This document shows positions 7,309 through 17,220 of a stretch of DNA of 45,194 nucleotides, one piece after another. The notes below the pieces were generated by a model that did no database searches, was not told where the DNA came from, and saw only the letters and a program-made list of their open reading frames with translations. The first letter of the stretch is position 1. Each line of letters opens with the position of its first letter. Source of the DNA: Arthrobacter sp. Soil762 (GTDB taxonomy: Bacteria > Actinomycetota > Actinomycetes > Actinomycetales > Micrococcaceae); assembly GCF_001428335.1 (NCBI RefSeq), contig NZ_LMSG01000010.1, positions 1 through 45,194 of the forward strand, read 5' to 3'. The position numbers and the translations under genes were made by a program.

Positions 7309-8547
7309 CTAATGCACCACAATGGGCTGGAAACCCTCGGCACGAAGGGCGCCGAGGACCTGCTCGCAGTGTTCGTGGCCCTTGGTTTCGAGGTTCACGG
7401 TGATGGAGACGTCGCCCATGCTGATGGAGCCGCCAACACGGGTGTGGTCCAGGCCCGTGACGTTCGCATCGTTTTCGGCGATGATGCGGGCGATGGTGGC
7501 CAGCGAGCCCGGCCGGTCATCGAGCATCATCCGGACGGTCATGTAGCGCCCGGCGGCGGACAGGCCCCGCTGGATGACTTTGAGCATCAGCATCGGATCG
7601 ATGTTGCCGCCGGACAGGATCACCGCGGTGGTCCCGGGGTTTTCGATTTTGCCGTCCATCAAGGCCGCAACTCCAACCGCCCCGGCGGGTTCCACCACCA
7701 TCTTGGCCCGTTCCAGCAGGAAGATCAGGGCCCGCGCCAGGGAATCCTCGCTGACCGTGACAACATCATCCACCAGCTCGCGGATGATGCTGAAGGGCAG
7801 CTGTCCGGGCCGGCCCACGGCGATGCCGTCAGCCATGGTGGACACTTTCTTCAGCGGAACCAGTGCGTCGGCGGCGAGCGACGGCGGATAAGCCGCAGCG
7901 TTTTCGGCCTGGACACCGATGATGCGGATTTCCCGCCCAAGTTCCCTGGCCCGGGCCTTGACGGCCACAGCTACTCCGGCCAGCAGCCCGCCGCCGCCCA
8001 CTCCCATCAGGATGGTGTCCACGTTGGGGATCTGCTCGAGAATTTCCAGGCCGATAGTTCCCTGGCCGGACACCACGTCCACGTTGTCGAAGGGGTGCAC
8101 AAACACCATGCCGGATTCGTCAGCGTAGCGCTGCGCCTCGGCGAGGGCCTCATCCACGTTGTGGCCGTGGAGGATGACTTCTGCGCCATGGCTGCGGGTG
8201 GCCGCCAGTTTCGGAAGGGCTACGCCCAGCGGCATGTAGATGCGGGCTTTGATGCCCAGGCTTTTGGCTGCCACGGCCACGCCCTGGGCGTGGTTTCCGG
8301 CTGATGCGGCCACAACACCGCGTTTTTTCTCCTCGGCCGAGAGCTTGGCCATGCGGACGTAGGCGCCGCGGACCTTGAACGATCCGGCCCGCTGCAGGTT
8401 TTCGCACTTGAAGAAGACGTCGCCGCCCACCATCCCGCCCAGGGCCCGTGACGATTCCACCGGGGTCCGCATAATAATCCCCTCGAGCAGCTTCTGCGCC
8501 TCCAGGACATCGTCCAGCGTGACGGGAAGGGTTTCAAGGGTGTTCAC
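7309..8547 (-). CDS. ilvA: Threonine ammonia-lyase (threonine dehydratase) with ACT domain
   Basis: 412 residues from GTG 8547 with AAGGAGA 8 nt upstream. The fold-type II PLP catalytic domain has its lysine in AGSFKVRGA (Lys58) and a glycine-rich phosphate loop, GVGGGGLLAG. A C-terminal ACT-like domain (about 335-412) starts with YMTVRMMLDDRPGS. It deaminates threonine to 2-oxobutanoate, the first step to isoleucine. The single short regulatory domain resembles the 400-residue class often linked to catabolic deamination, so feedback behaviour cannot be read here. It is flanked by the AI-2E exporter and rhomboid genes on one strand. Confidence 0.94.
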   Translation of the reverse strand: MNTLETLPVTLDDVLEAQKLLEGIIMRTPVESSRALGGMVGGDVFFKCENLQRAGSFKVRGAYVRMAKLSAEEKKRGVVAASAGNHAQGVAVAAKSLGIKARIYMPLGVALPKLAATRSHGAEVILHGHNVDEALAEAQRYADESGMVFVHPFDNVDVVSGQGTIGLEILEQIPNVDTILMGVGGGGLLAGVAVAVKARARELGREIRIIGVQAENAAAYPPSLAADALVPLKKVSTMADGIAVGRPGQLPFSIIRELVDDVVTVSEDSLARALIFLLERAKMVVEPAGAVGVAALMDGKIENPGTTAVILSGGNIDPMLMLKVIQRGLSAAGRYMTVRMMLDDRPGSLATIARIIAENDANVTGLDHTRVGGSISMGDVSITVNLETKGHEHCEQVLGALRAEGFQPIVVH

Positions 8548-8589
8548 GGACTTATTCTCCTTGGGTGGGTACGGCTCCGGCGCCTTGGC

Positions 8590-9903
8590 TCAGGCCTGGG
8601 CGTCCGGATTGGCTGCTTCTGTGCTGGCTGCGGCGTCCTTGCCGCGCTTGGGCTTGAAGCCTGGCAACCGGACATCCCTGATGGAGTCATCATGGTCCGG
8701 GCCTGGCGTCACCGGCCCTCCGGGGGTTGCCAGCACCTGTTCATGTTCCCACGTTCTGGCCGCGATGTAGCGAATTGCGGAGTTTGCTACGGCGAGGATG
8801 GGGACTGAGAACAGCGCGCCGGGGATGCCCGCAAGGTACGAACCCGCTGCCACAGAGAGGATGACCGCCACCGGGTGCAGGGCCACGGCCTTGCCCATCA
8901 CGAGGGGTTGCAGGATGTGGCTCTCCAGCTGCTGGACCAGCAGGACGATAGCCAGCATGATCAGGGCGTTGACCGGCCCGTTGGCCACCAGGGCCAGGAG
9001 TACGGCGATGGCCCCGGTCACCAGGGCACCGACAACCGGGATAAAGGAACCGATGAACACGAGCACGCTCAGGGGCAGGGCCAGCGGCACCCCGATGATG
9101 GCCGCGCCGGCGCCGATGCCTACCGCGTCAACAAACGCAACAAACATCTGGATCCGTGCGTAGCTGACCATGGAAGCCCAGCCCTTGCGTCCGGCACCGA
9201 ACGTTGCCGCACGCGCTTTCTTGGGGAGGAGGCGGACCAGGAAGGCCCAGATCCTGTCGCCTTCGAGCAGGAAGAAGATCAGGATGAACAGGGCCAGCAC
9301 CATTCCCGCGGCGAAGTGGCCCGCGGTGCTGCCGAAGGACAACGCACCGCTGAGGATGCTGCTGCTGTTGTTTTGGAGTGCGGCGGATGCGTCCTTGAGG
9401 TACTGGTCGATCTGGTCGGCAGTGAGGTGCAGGGGTCCGTCGGCCAGCCAGTCCTGGACCTGCTTCACGCCCGTCAGCGCCTGGGACCACAATTCGCCGA
9501 AACCTGAAGCCAGCTGGCGTCCCACCAGGGCAAGGGCGCCAGCAAGCACACCGATGAATCCCAGCACCGTGATGGCCACCGCGGCGCCGTTTGGCAGGCG
9601 CCCGCTCCGCAGCCAGCGCACCACCGGGCTCAGCAGTCCGGCCAGGAGCGCGGCCACCATAACGGGGATCATCAGGAAGCTGATCCGGCTGAGCAGCCAG
9701 ACCAGGGCGCCGCCCACCAGAAGGATAAGACCGAGCCGCCAGGCCCACGACGCTGCAATCCGGATACCGTAGGGAATGTCCTGCTCAAGCTCCCGGTCCG
9801 CGCGCACCCGGGCCGGGCGGACAGTTTCCACCGGCCGGACCGTATCCGGCGCCGTGCCTGTGGGCTTTGAATCGGATGGGGTGGCGTCCTCGGCTGGCGT
9901 CAT
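8590..9903 (-). CDS. AI-2E family (TqsA/PerM-like) membrane transporter
   Basis: 437 residues with two hydrophobic halves separated by a soluble stretch, and eight or so helices. The family hallmark near the C-terminus is GSFIPVVGALVTG, followed by QQLESHILQPLVMG and SYLAGIPGALFSVP. Family members export autoinducer-2 or other small solutes, and some are Na+/H+ antiporters; the substrate here is unknown. Polar Pro/Thr-rich N- and C-terminal tails flank the membrane core. AGGAAG precedes ATG 9903. It ends 42 bases before ilvA. Confidence 0.9.
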   Translation of the reverse strand: MTPAEDATPSDSKPTGTAPDTVRPVETVRPARVRADRELEQDIPYGIRIAASWAWRLGLILLVGGALVWLLSRISFLMIPVMVAALLAGLLSPVVRWLRSGRLPNGAAVAITVLGFIGVLAGALALVGRQLASGFGELWSQALTGVKQVQDWLADGPLHLTADQIDQYLKDASAALQNNSSSILSGALSFGSTAGHFAAGMVLALFILIFFLLEGDRIWAFLVRLLPKKARAATFGAGRKGWASMVSYARIQMFVAFVDAVGIGAGAAIIGVPLALPLSVLVFIGSFIPVVGALVTGAIAVLLALVANGPVNALIMLAIVLLVQQLESHILQPLVMGKAVALHPVAVILSVAAGSYLAGIPGALFSVPILAVANSAIRYIAARTWEHEQVLATPGGPVTPGPDHDDSIRDVRLPGFKPKRGKDAAASTEAANPDAQA

Positions 9904-9943
9904 AGCCTAATACTTCCTCAGCACCGCCCCTTATGCGAAACGG

Positions 9944-10903
9944 CTACCCGGCCCCGCCCAGGACAGCATCGATCCCCCAGGCCATCGTGAACGTTTCCCC
10001 GGCCGAAAGCCACCGCAGCCCGTGACCCGAGTTGAAGGCGTTGGCCGGACCGGTCATGGGTTCGATGGCCACCGCCCTGGGCCTGCCGGGCAGCTCAGTT
10101 GTCACAAAGATGTGGACGTAGCCGCAGGATTCGTCCTGCCACAAAGTGACACTGCGGCCGTCAGGTGCGCTGAGCACATGGCGGGCCGCACCGCCGTCGA
10201 ACGTCAGGTCAGTGAGGGCTACATCGATCTCAAGGTCCCCCACTCGTTGGCCGCTGCGGAAGTCACTGTCCCCGCTGACGGGCTCCGAGCTCCGCGGGAT
10301 CAGGCGCTGGTCCGCCACCAGGCGGGTGCCGGCGGCGACGGTCAGGGTGAGCTGGTCCACGTCCGCGTCGCCCAGCCGCAGGTATGGGTGGGCGCCCAGG
10401 ACGAACGGCGCTGGCGCGCTGGAATCGTTGATCAGCGTCTGGCGGACTTCCAGGCCAAGGTCCTCAGCGAGAAGGTACTGGACCCGGTGGCGCACCAGGA
10501 AGGGGTAGCCATGCTGCGGGAACACCGTCGCCTCGAGGGTCACCGAATATTGCGATTCATCAACCAGGCTGTAGGCGGAGTTGCGGAGCAGTCCATGACT
10601 GGCGTTGTTCCGGGAAACCTCCGTGATGTCCAGTTGCTGCTTCTTGCCGTCCAGATACCAGAGCCCGTCCTCCACCCTGTTTGCCCAGGGGGCGAGGGTG
10701 ATCCCGGCGGCGCCGGGGGAAATCTCGGCGTCCCCATAGGTCTCGGTGAGCTGGACACCGGCACGGCTGTAGAGCCGCAGGCCGGCCGCCAGCTCAGTCA
10801 CAACTGCGAACGCGTCACCCCTGCGGAGTTCGTACTGCCGGCCGGTGGCGTAGGTCTGGAATCCGGCGGGAATGCTCGCGTCCGGGGTTGCACTCGAAGT
10901 CAT
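9944..10903 (-). CDS. galM: Aldose 1-epimerase family protein
   Basis: 319 residues from ATG 10903, with GGTGG upstream; the longer frame to 11023 runs through the galT promoter and is unlikely. The beta-sandwich galactose mutarotase fold is indicated by ITLAPWANRVEDGLW, NNASHGLLRN, VLGAHPYLRLG with the conserved His, and a C-terminal AIEPMTGPANAFNSG. It interconverts alpha and beta hexose anomers, feeding galactokinase the alpha anomer. It diverges from galT across a shared control region. Confidence 0.87.
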   Translation of the reverse strand: MTSSATPDASIPAGFQTYATGRQYELRRGDAFAVVTELAAGLRLYSRAGVQLTETYGDAEISPGAAGITLAPWANRVEDGLWYLDGKKQQLDITEVSRNNASHGLLRNSAYSLVDESQYSVTLEATVFPQHGYPFLVRHRVQYLLAEDLGLEVRQTLINDSSAPAPFVLGAHPYLRLGDADVDQLTLTVAAGTRLVADQRLIPRSSEPVSGDSDFRSGQRVGDLEIDVALTDLTFDGGAARHVLSAPDGRSVTLWQDESCGYVHIFVTTELPGRPRAVAIEPMTGPANAFNSGHGLRWLSAGETFTMAWGIDAVLGGAG

Positions 10904-10950
10904 GAGCACCACCGTAACAGGGGGAAAGGACAGCCTGCCATCACCGCAAA

Positions 10951-10990
10951 ATGTTCTCTTTTGTGTGAAACTATTCTTTTTTGAGCGAAA
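10951..10990. promoter_or_regulatory. Two tandem 20-base operator-like repeats before galT
   Basis: Two adjacent 20-base copies (10951-10970 and 10971-10990) share 15 of 20 positions, with consensus TTCTYTTTTGWGYGAAA. The 20-base period puts both on about the same face of the helix. The repeats lie between galM and galT. Such T/A-rich TTC...GAAA repeats are typical of DeoR-family sugar repressors, but the regulator is not in this window and the family is inferred. Confidence 0.6.
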
Positions 10991-11055
10991 TATGGGATGA
11001 TCGAGGCAACGGACGTCCGGCACCTGCCGGCACCAGCACGCAAAGGACCCCCGCC

Positions 11056-12224
11056 ATGACAGGTATCACCACCACCACGCTCGCCGATGGCCGGGAGCTG
11101 ATCTATTTCGACGACGGCGCCACTGCCCAGCCCCGCACGGGGGCCACCACCACCGATCACCGGCCCTTGCCCGAGCGCGGCGAGCCTGGCGAAGTACGCT
11201 TCGATGCCCTCACCGACGAATGGGTGGCCGTCGCGGCGCACCGGCAGTCCCGCACCCACCTCCCGCCTGCCGACCAGTGCCCCATCTGCCCCACCACACC
11301 GAACAACCCCTCCGAGATCCCAGCACCCGATTACGACGTTGTGGTATTTGAAAACCGCTTCCCGTCACTGGGCCCGGCTGTGGGCCCAGTGCCGTCCACT
11401 CCGGCCTGGGGCACCACCGGACCCGCGTACGGACGCTGCGAAGTAGTGGCGTTCACTCCCGAGCACACGGGATCGTTCAGTGGCCTGGGTGAGGCCCGCG
11501 CCCGGACTGTAGTTGAGGCGTGGGCGCACCGCACCGAAGTCCTCAGCAAACTGCCGGGGATCAAGCAGGTGTTCCCGTTCGAAAACCGCGGGGCCGACAT
11601 CGGCGTCACCCTCCACCACCCGCACGGCCAGATCTATGCGTACCCCTACGTCACGCCCCGGGCAGGGGTCATCGGAGCGGCCGCACGCAAGTTCTATGAT
11701 GGGTCCGACGGGCGGCAGACGCTCACAGGCTCGCTGCTGCGGGCGGAACGCGAGGACGGGAGCCGAATGGTGATGGAGGGCGAGAATTTCAGCGCCTACG
11801 TGCCGTTCGCTGCCCGCTGGCCGCTGGAAATCCACCTGGTGCCGCACCGGCAGGTTGCCGACCTGGCCGCCTTGAGCGGTGAGGAAAAGGATGAACTGGC
11901 CCATGTCTACCTTGACCTGCTCAAACGGCTCGATGCCCTGTATCCGACCCCGACGCCCTACATTTCCGCCTGGCACCAGGCCCCTCTTGACGACCTCCTG
12001 CGCCCCGCCAGCTACCTGCACCTCCAGCTGACGTCGCCCCGCCGGGCAGCGGACAAGCTCAAGTTCCTGGCCGGTTCCGAAGCCGCCATGGGCGCGTTTA
12101 TCAATGACACCACTCCGGAGAGCGTGGCGGAACGGCTCCGGGCCGTGGTGGTTCCGGAGTCCAGCCCCGTCCCTGCAGCAACCGCCCCTGCTGCTCTGGG
12201 GGCCCTGCCTGAAGGAGTACACGC

Positions 12225-12228
<4 letters not shown>
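11056..12228 (+). CDS. galT: Galactose-1-phosphate uridylyltransferase
   Basis: 390 residues from ATG 11056, preceded by AAAGGA at 8 nt. A zinc-site motif, CPIC, lies at 75-78. The histidine-triad active site is HPHGQ (188-192), the second His being the uridylylated nucleophile, and HLVPHR is seen further on. It exchanges UMP between UDP-glucose and galactose-1-phosphate in the Leloir pathway. Its TGA overlaps the galK GTG in GTGA, so the two are translationally coupled. galE is not in the window. Confidence 0.96.
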
Positions 12229-13460
<1,232 letters not shown>

Positions 13461-13476
13461 CGCGGATACCCGCAAA

Positions 13477-13523
13477 AAGAGGGCCCCACCCGATGCGAAA
13501 TGCATCGGTGGGGCCCTCTTCTT
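13477..13523. terminator. Strong bidirectional terminator between galK and the BI-1 gene
   Basis: An almost perfect stem of about 19 bp (AAGAGGGCCCCACC... with ...GGTGGGGCCCTCTT) closes a short loop centred at about 13499. TTCTT follows on the plus strand, and an A run (13474-13478) serves the opposite direction. Confidence 0.85.
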
Positions 13524-13563
13524 ATGCGTTTGGGATTACGACGGCGGATGCCGGGTTTTGTCG

Positions 13564-14463
13564 TCAGTCCTCGCCGCGGAGGATCGCCAGGACACGGATG
13601 ATCTCCACGTAGAGCCAGACGAGCGTGACCGTCAGGCCGAAGGCAGCGGTCCACGAGAAGCGCTGCGGTGCGCCGCTCTGCACGCCTGCTTCGATGCTGG
13701 TGAAGTCCATCACCAGGGAGAACGCGGCGAGGCCGATAGCCAGGATGCCGATGACAACACCAATGATGCCGCTGCGCAGGCCGAAGGGTTCCGTCGTCAT
13801 ACCCGTCATCATCATGACCAGGTTGATCACGGAGAACAGGCCGTAACCCACCAGGGCGATCATGAAGAACTTCATGGCCTTGGGCGAGGCACGCACCTTG
13901 CCGCTCTTGAACAGCAGCAGCGTCACGGTGAACACGGACAGCGTACCGATGACAGCCTGCAGCCCGACGCCCGGGTACATGAGGTCGAGCACGCGGGTGA
14001 GGCCGCCGAGGAACAGGCCTTCGAGCCCGGCATAGGCCAGGATCAGGGCCGGCGAAGGCTGCTTCTTGAACGTGTTGACCAGTGCCAGGACGAATCCGCC
14101 CAGCGCACCGACGATCATCAGGATGCTGGCCAGCCCCATGCTGACGAACAGGGTCACCGCGGCACCGGCCAGCAGAACTCCGAGGCAGGCAGCAGTCTTG
14201 ACGATGACGTCGTCGTACGTCATCCGGCCGGTGTCCGCGGGACCTGCAGCCGGCTGGTTGTACATCTGGCGCAACTGCTCATCGGTCATGTTCTGCTGTT
14301 GGCCCCAGCCGTTCTGGGGATCCATGACCTGGCCGGGAGCCCGCTGGCCGTAAGGCTGCTGGCCGTACTGGGGCTGTCCGTAGGGCGCCTGCGGGACACG
14401 GGGTGCCTGCGTTGCTCCACGGAAATTCTTTCCGTTGAAGATCGGGTTTCCGCCAAGTGCCAT
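13564..14463 (-). CDS. Bax inhibitor-1 / YccA family membrane protein
   Basis: 299 residues from ATG 14463 with GGAGG 8 nt upstream. The N-terminal 70 residues are a hydrophilic Gln/Tyr/Pro/Gly-rich tract (repeats like QPQYGQQPYGQ), followed by about seven helices from residue 85. Conserved segments include YAGLEGLFLGGLTR and, at the C-terminus, LYVEIIRVLAILRG. BI-1 proteins modulate ion leak or membrane-protease activity; the role in this lineage is unknown. It converges on galK. Confidence 0.87.
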   Translation of the reverse strand: MALGGNPIFNGKNFRGATQAPRVPQAPYGQPQYGQQPYGQRAPGQVMDPQNGWGQQQNMTDEQLRQMYNQPAAGPADTGRMTYDDVIVKTAACLGVLLAGAAVTLFVSMGLASILMIVGALGGFVLALVNTFKKQPSPALILAYAGLEGLFLGGLTRVLDLMYPGVGLQAVIGTLSVFTVTLLLFKSGKVRASPKAMKFFMIALVGYGLFSVINLVMMMTGMTTEPFGLRSGIIGVVIGILAIGLAAFSLVMDFTSIEAGVQSGAPQRFSWTAAFGLTVTLVWLYVEIIRVLAILRGED

Positions 14464-14901
14464 TGCTGGTGTCCTCCAAGTAAAGGTTGAGTCGTGACTT
14501 ACGAACCACGCTACCAATATCTACGCGCTCACGCCCCAAAAAGTTCCCCGCCCATGGCGCCGAAACGCAACCGTGATGCATCCGAGTGGCCGGCCGCCCC
14601 CGCCGAGGGCCGCAAGAGAGCCACGCCGACCCCAATGGAATACCGCTGATCAACAGAAGTTTCTTTGCGAACACTTTGCCGATGCGCCGTGGCTGCAGCG
14701 CAGTTGTTATGCGATCGCTACCAGAGCGCCTCCCCGCAGCCTAAGATTTGACCCTGACGAGCTGTAACATAGGCCACACACGGTGACGGATATCACAACC
14801 AGGCCCCCAACCTGCGCGAGAGCATCATCATCCGTCCCGTGACGTTTGCAGTGGTTGCAATGGCGCACCCCTGGCCACCCCCCAAGTGGAGGATTTTCAT
14901 T
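14464..14901 (+). promoter_or_regulatory. Intergenic region before the liv operon
   Basis: The 438 bases between the divergent BI-1 gene and livH hold no convincing gene. The features I can support are a CRP/GlxR-like site at 14782-14797 and GGAGG at 14888-14892. An ATG at 14839 is in frame with livH but has no ribosome binding site. TTGACC near 14748 is present, but no -10 box lies at proper spacing. Confidence 0.5.
14782..14797. promoter_or_regulatory. CRP/GlxR-like site upstream of livH
   Basis: GGTGA-CGGATA-TCACA matches the TGTGA-N6-TCACA consensus at 9 of 10 positions and lies 105 bases before the livH start. Confidence 0.5.
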
Positions 14902-16242
14902 TTGAGAAGTACACCCAAAGGCTCGCCGCACAGACGGCCGGGCAGATTGCTGAAAGTGATAGGGGCCGTCTTTGCCTCTGTCGTGGCGATACTGCTCGTC
15001 GTCGCCCCGGCATCACAGGCCACTTCGCCGTCTCCGACACCATCCCCGTCGATTACGACCTTCCAGAACAACATCAGCGGCTTCCTTCGGGATGACGCGC
15101 GCGCCCCCATTCCGGATGTGACCATAACCGCCAGGAGCGGGGACTTCGAAGGGACCGCCAAATCCGCGGCCAACGGGTCCTGGAGCATCGGCGTCCCTGT
15201 CCAGGGCACCTACGAGATTGAGCTGGACGAATCGACCCTGCCAGAGGGCATCAAGTTAGCGGACGGTCAGGAAAACCCCCGCAGTGTCACGTTCAGCCAG
15301 ACCTCCAACCTCTCGGTCATCTTCGCCTTCGGTGAGGGCATCGTGGTGCAACAGCAGGACTTCGGCCAGAATCTCCTCAACCGGCTCGTTGCCGGGCTGA
15401 GCTTTGGTCTCCTGCTGGCACTGGCCTCCGTGGGACTTTCCCTGATCTTCGGAACCACGGGGCTGACCAACTTCGCCCATGGGGAAATGGTCACCCTGGG
15501 CGCTGTACTGGTCTTCGCATTTAACGCCATAGGCCTCCCCTTCTGGCTTGCCTTGATCCTTTCGCTCCTCGGCGGCGGCCTCTTCGGCTACTTCCAGGAC
15601 GCCGGACTCTGGAAGCCACTTCGCCGCCGCGGAACGGGCCTGGTGCCCATGATGATCGTCAGCATCGGACTCGCCCTCGCCGTCCGGTACGTCATCCAGT
15701 TCTACTTTGGCGGCGCCACGCAGCAACTGCCCTATGCACAGAGTGCGGAAATCCAGCTCGGCCCCGTCTCCATCTCTCCCAATAACCTCTGGTCGCTCAT
15801 CATCAGCGCTATCGTGATCGCGCTGATCGGTATCATCCTGCTCAAGACCCGACTGGGCAAGGCCACCCGCGCGGTGGCCGACAACCCGGCGTTGGCGGCC
15901 GCGTCCGGCATCGACGTCGACTCGGTCATCCGGATCGTCTGGGTTACCGGCGGCATGCTCGCCTCCCTCGGCGGAATCCTATGGGCCTATTACCGGCCGG
16001 GAGTGACCTTCGATATGGGTTCGCAGATCCTGCTGCTCATCTTCGCCGGCGTGACTCTGGGCGGCCTCGGCACCGTCTTCGGCGCCCTCATCGGGTCCAT
16101 CATCGTCGGCATCTTCGTAGAGCTGACCACCGTTTTCGGCCTCGCTGCCGACCTCAAGTATGTGGGAGCACTGTTCATCATGATTGTTGTCCTCTTGTTC
16201 CGGCCCCAGGGCATCCTGGGCCGTCGCGAGCGCGTGGGTTAG
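14902..16242 (+). CDS. livH: Branched-chain amino acid ABC permease LivH with extra N-terminal exported domain
   Basis: 446 residues from TTG 14902, with GGAGG 9 nt upstream. Residues 13-40 form a basic-hydrophobic segment ending APASQA, either a cleavable signal or a helix. Residues about 58-150 make a soluble beta-rich domain resembling carboxypeptidase regulatory-like (CarboxypepD_reg) folds: ISGFLRDDARAPIPDVTITA, NGSWSIGVP and YEIELDESTLP. The LivH permease follows from about 155, with LTNFAHGEM (189-197) and a C-terminal LLFRPQGILG. Ordinary LivH is about 290-310 residues, so the front domain is an addition. It is first in livHMGF. Confidence 0.9.
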   Translation: MRSTPKGSPHRRPGRLLKVIGAVFASVVAILLVVAPASQATSPSPTPSPSITTFQNNISGFLRDDARAPIPDVTITARSGDFEGTAKSAANGSWSIGVPVQGTYEIELDESTLPEGIKLADGQENPRSVTFSQTSNLSVIFAFGEGIVVQQQDFGQNLLNRLVAGLSFGLLLALASVGLSLIFGTTGLTNFAHGEMVTLGAVLVFAFNAIGLPFWLALILSLLGGGLFGYFQDAGLWKPLRRRGTGLVPMMIVSIGLALAVRYVIQFYFGGATQQLPYAQSAEIQLGPVSISPNNLWSLIISAIVIALIGIILLKTRLGKATRAVADNPALAAASGIDVDSVIRIVWVTGGMLASLGGILWAYYRPGVTFDMGSQILLLIFAGVTLGGLGTVFGALIGSIIVGIFVELTTVFGLAADLKYVGALFIMIVVLLFRPQGILGRRERVG

Positions 16243-16251
16243 GAGACAGCC

Positions 16252-17220
16252 ATGGATTTCGGATTCATTTTCTCCAGCGCTGCCAGCGAACTCTTCAGCC
16301 CGACCACCGCGGCCTATGCCCTTGCGGCCCTCGGACTGGCAGTCCACTTCGGCTACTCCGGCCTGCTGAACTTTGGCCAGGCCGGCTTTATGGCGGTGGG
16401 CGCCTACGGCTTCGCCATCTCGACACTCACCTTTGGCGTGCCCTTCTTTGTGGGACTGGTCATCGCCGTGATCTGCTCGGCCATCTTCGCGATGCTCCTG
16501 GGCATACCGACCCTGCGGCTGCGCGCGGACTACCTGGCAATCGTCACGATCGCAGCCGCGGAAATCGTCCGCTATATTGTCACCACCAACCAGCTGACCG
16601 CCGTGACCGGTTCGGCCAACGGCCTGGCCGCCTTCGAAGGCGGGTTCTACGCAATGAACCCGTTCCCGGCGGGTTCGTACATGGGCATGAATAACCGGGA
16701 CTTCTTCATCCGGATCGTCGGCTGGGGCCTCGTCATCATCTGCTGCACCCTGGTGTGGTTGCTGATGAGGAGCCCGTGGGGCCGCGTGCTCAAGGGCATC
16801 CGCGAGGACGAAAACGCGGTCCGGTCCCTCGGCAAGAACGTGTACGCCTACAAGATGCAGGCCCTCATCATCGGTGGCGTGCTCGGCGCCCTGGCGGGCA
16901 TGATCTTTACGCTCCCCCGCGGCGCGGTCCAACCGGCCAACTACGGCACCGAACTGACGTTCTTCCTCTACACCTGCCTGCTGCTCGGCGGGCTCGGCAC
17001 GGTGCTAGGACCCGTCATCGGTGCGATGATCTTCTGGGTAGTGCTGTCCCTCACACAGGGCATCCTGTACGGCCTGATCGAATCCGGCGCCGTCACCTGG
17101 CTGAACACTGTCCAGGCCGGCCAGCTGCGTTACATCCTTGTGGGTGTCGCACTGATGCTGCTGATGATCTTCAGGCCCCAGGGCGTCTTCGGTAACAAGA
17201 AGGAGCTGGCGTTCGCATGA
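16252..17220 (+). CDS. livM: Branched-chain amino acid ABC permease LivM
   Basis: 322 residues with about eight to nine helices. LNFGQAGFMAVGAYGF and RLRADYLAIVTIAAAEI are classic LivM segments, and GVFGNKKE follows the last RPQG motif. It pairs with LivH to form the transmembrane channel of the HAAT transporter. ATG 16252 has AGGAG at 7 nt and lies 9 bases after the livH stop. Its stop overlaps the livG start in ATGA. Confidence 0.95.
   Translation: MDFGFIFSSAASELFSPTTAAYALAALGLAVHFGYSGLLNFGQAGFMAVGAYGFAISTLTFGVPFFVGLVIAVICSAIFAMLLGIPTLRLRADYLAIVTIAAAEIVRYIVTTNQLTAVTGSANGLAAFEGGFYAMNPFPAGSYMGMNNRDFFIRIVGWGLVIICCTLVWLLMRSPWGRVLKGIREDENAVRSLGKNVYAYKMQALIIGGVLGALAGMIFTLPRGAVQPANYGTELTFFLYTCLLLGGLGTVLGPVIGAMIFWVVLSLTQGILYGLIESGAVTWLNTVQAGQLRYILVGVALMLLMIFRPQGVFGNKKELAFA

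Noticed and set aside
10904..11023. 40-residue N-terminal extension of the aldose epimerase
   Set aside because: It would run through the operator repeats and galT promoter; ATG 10903 with GGTGG fits family length.
13625..13846. Rightward frame opposite the BI-1 gene
   Set aside because: It is an antisense shadow of a conserved membrane protein with no supporting signals.
14839..14901. ATG start 21 codons before the livH start chosen
   Set aside because: It has no ribosome binding site, whereas TTG 14902 has GGAGG at 9 nt; still possible.
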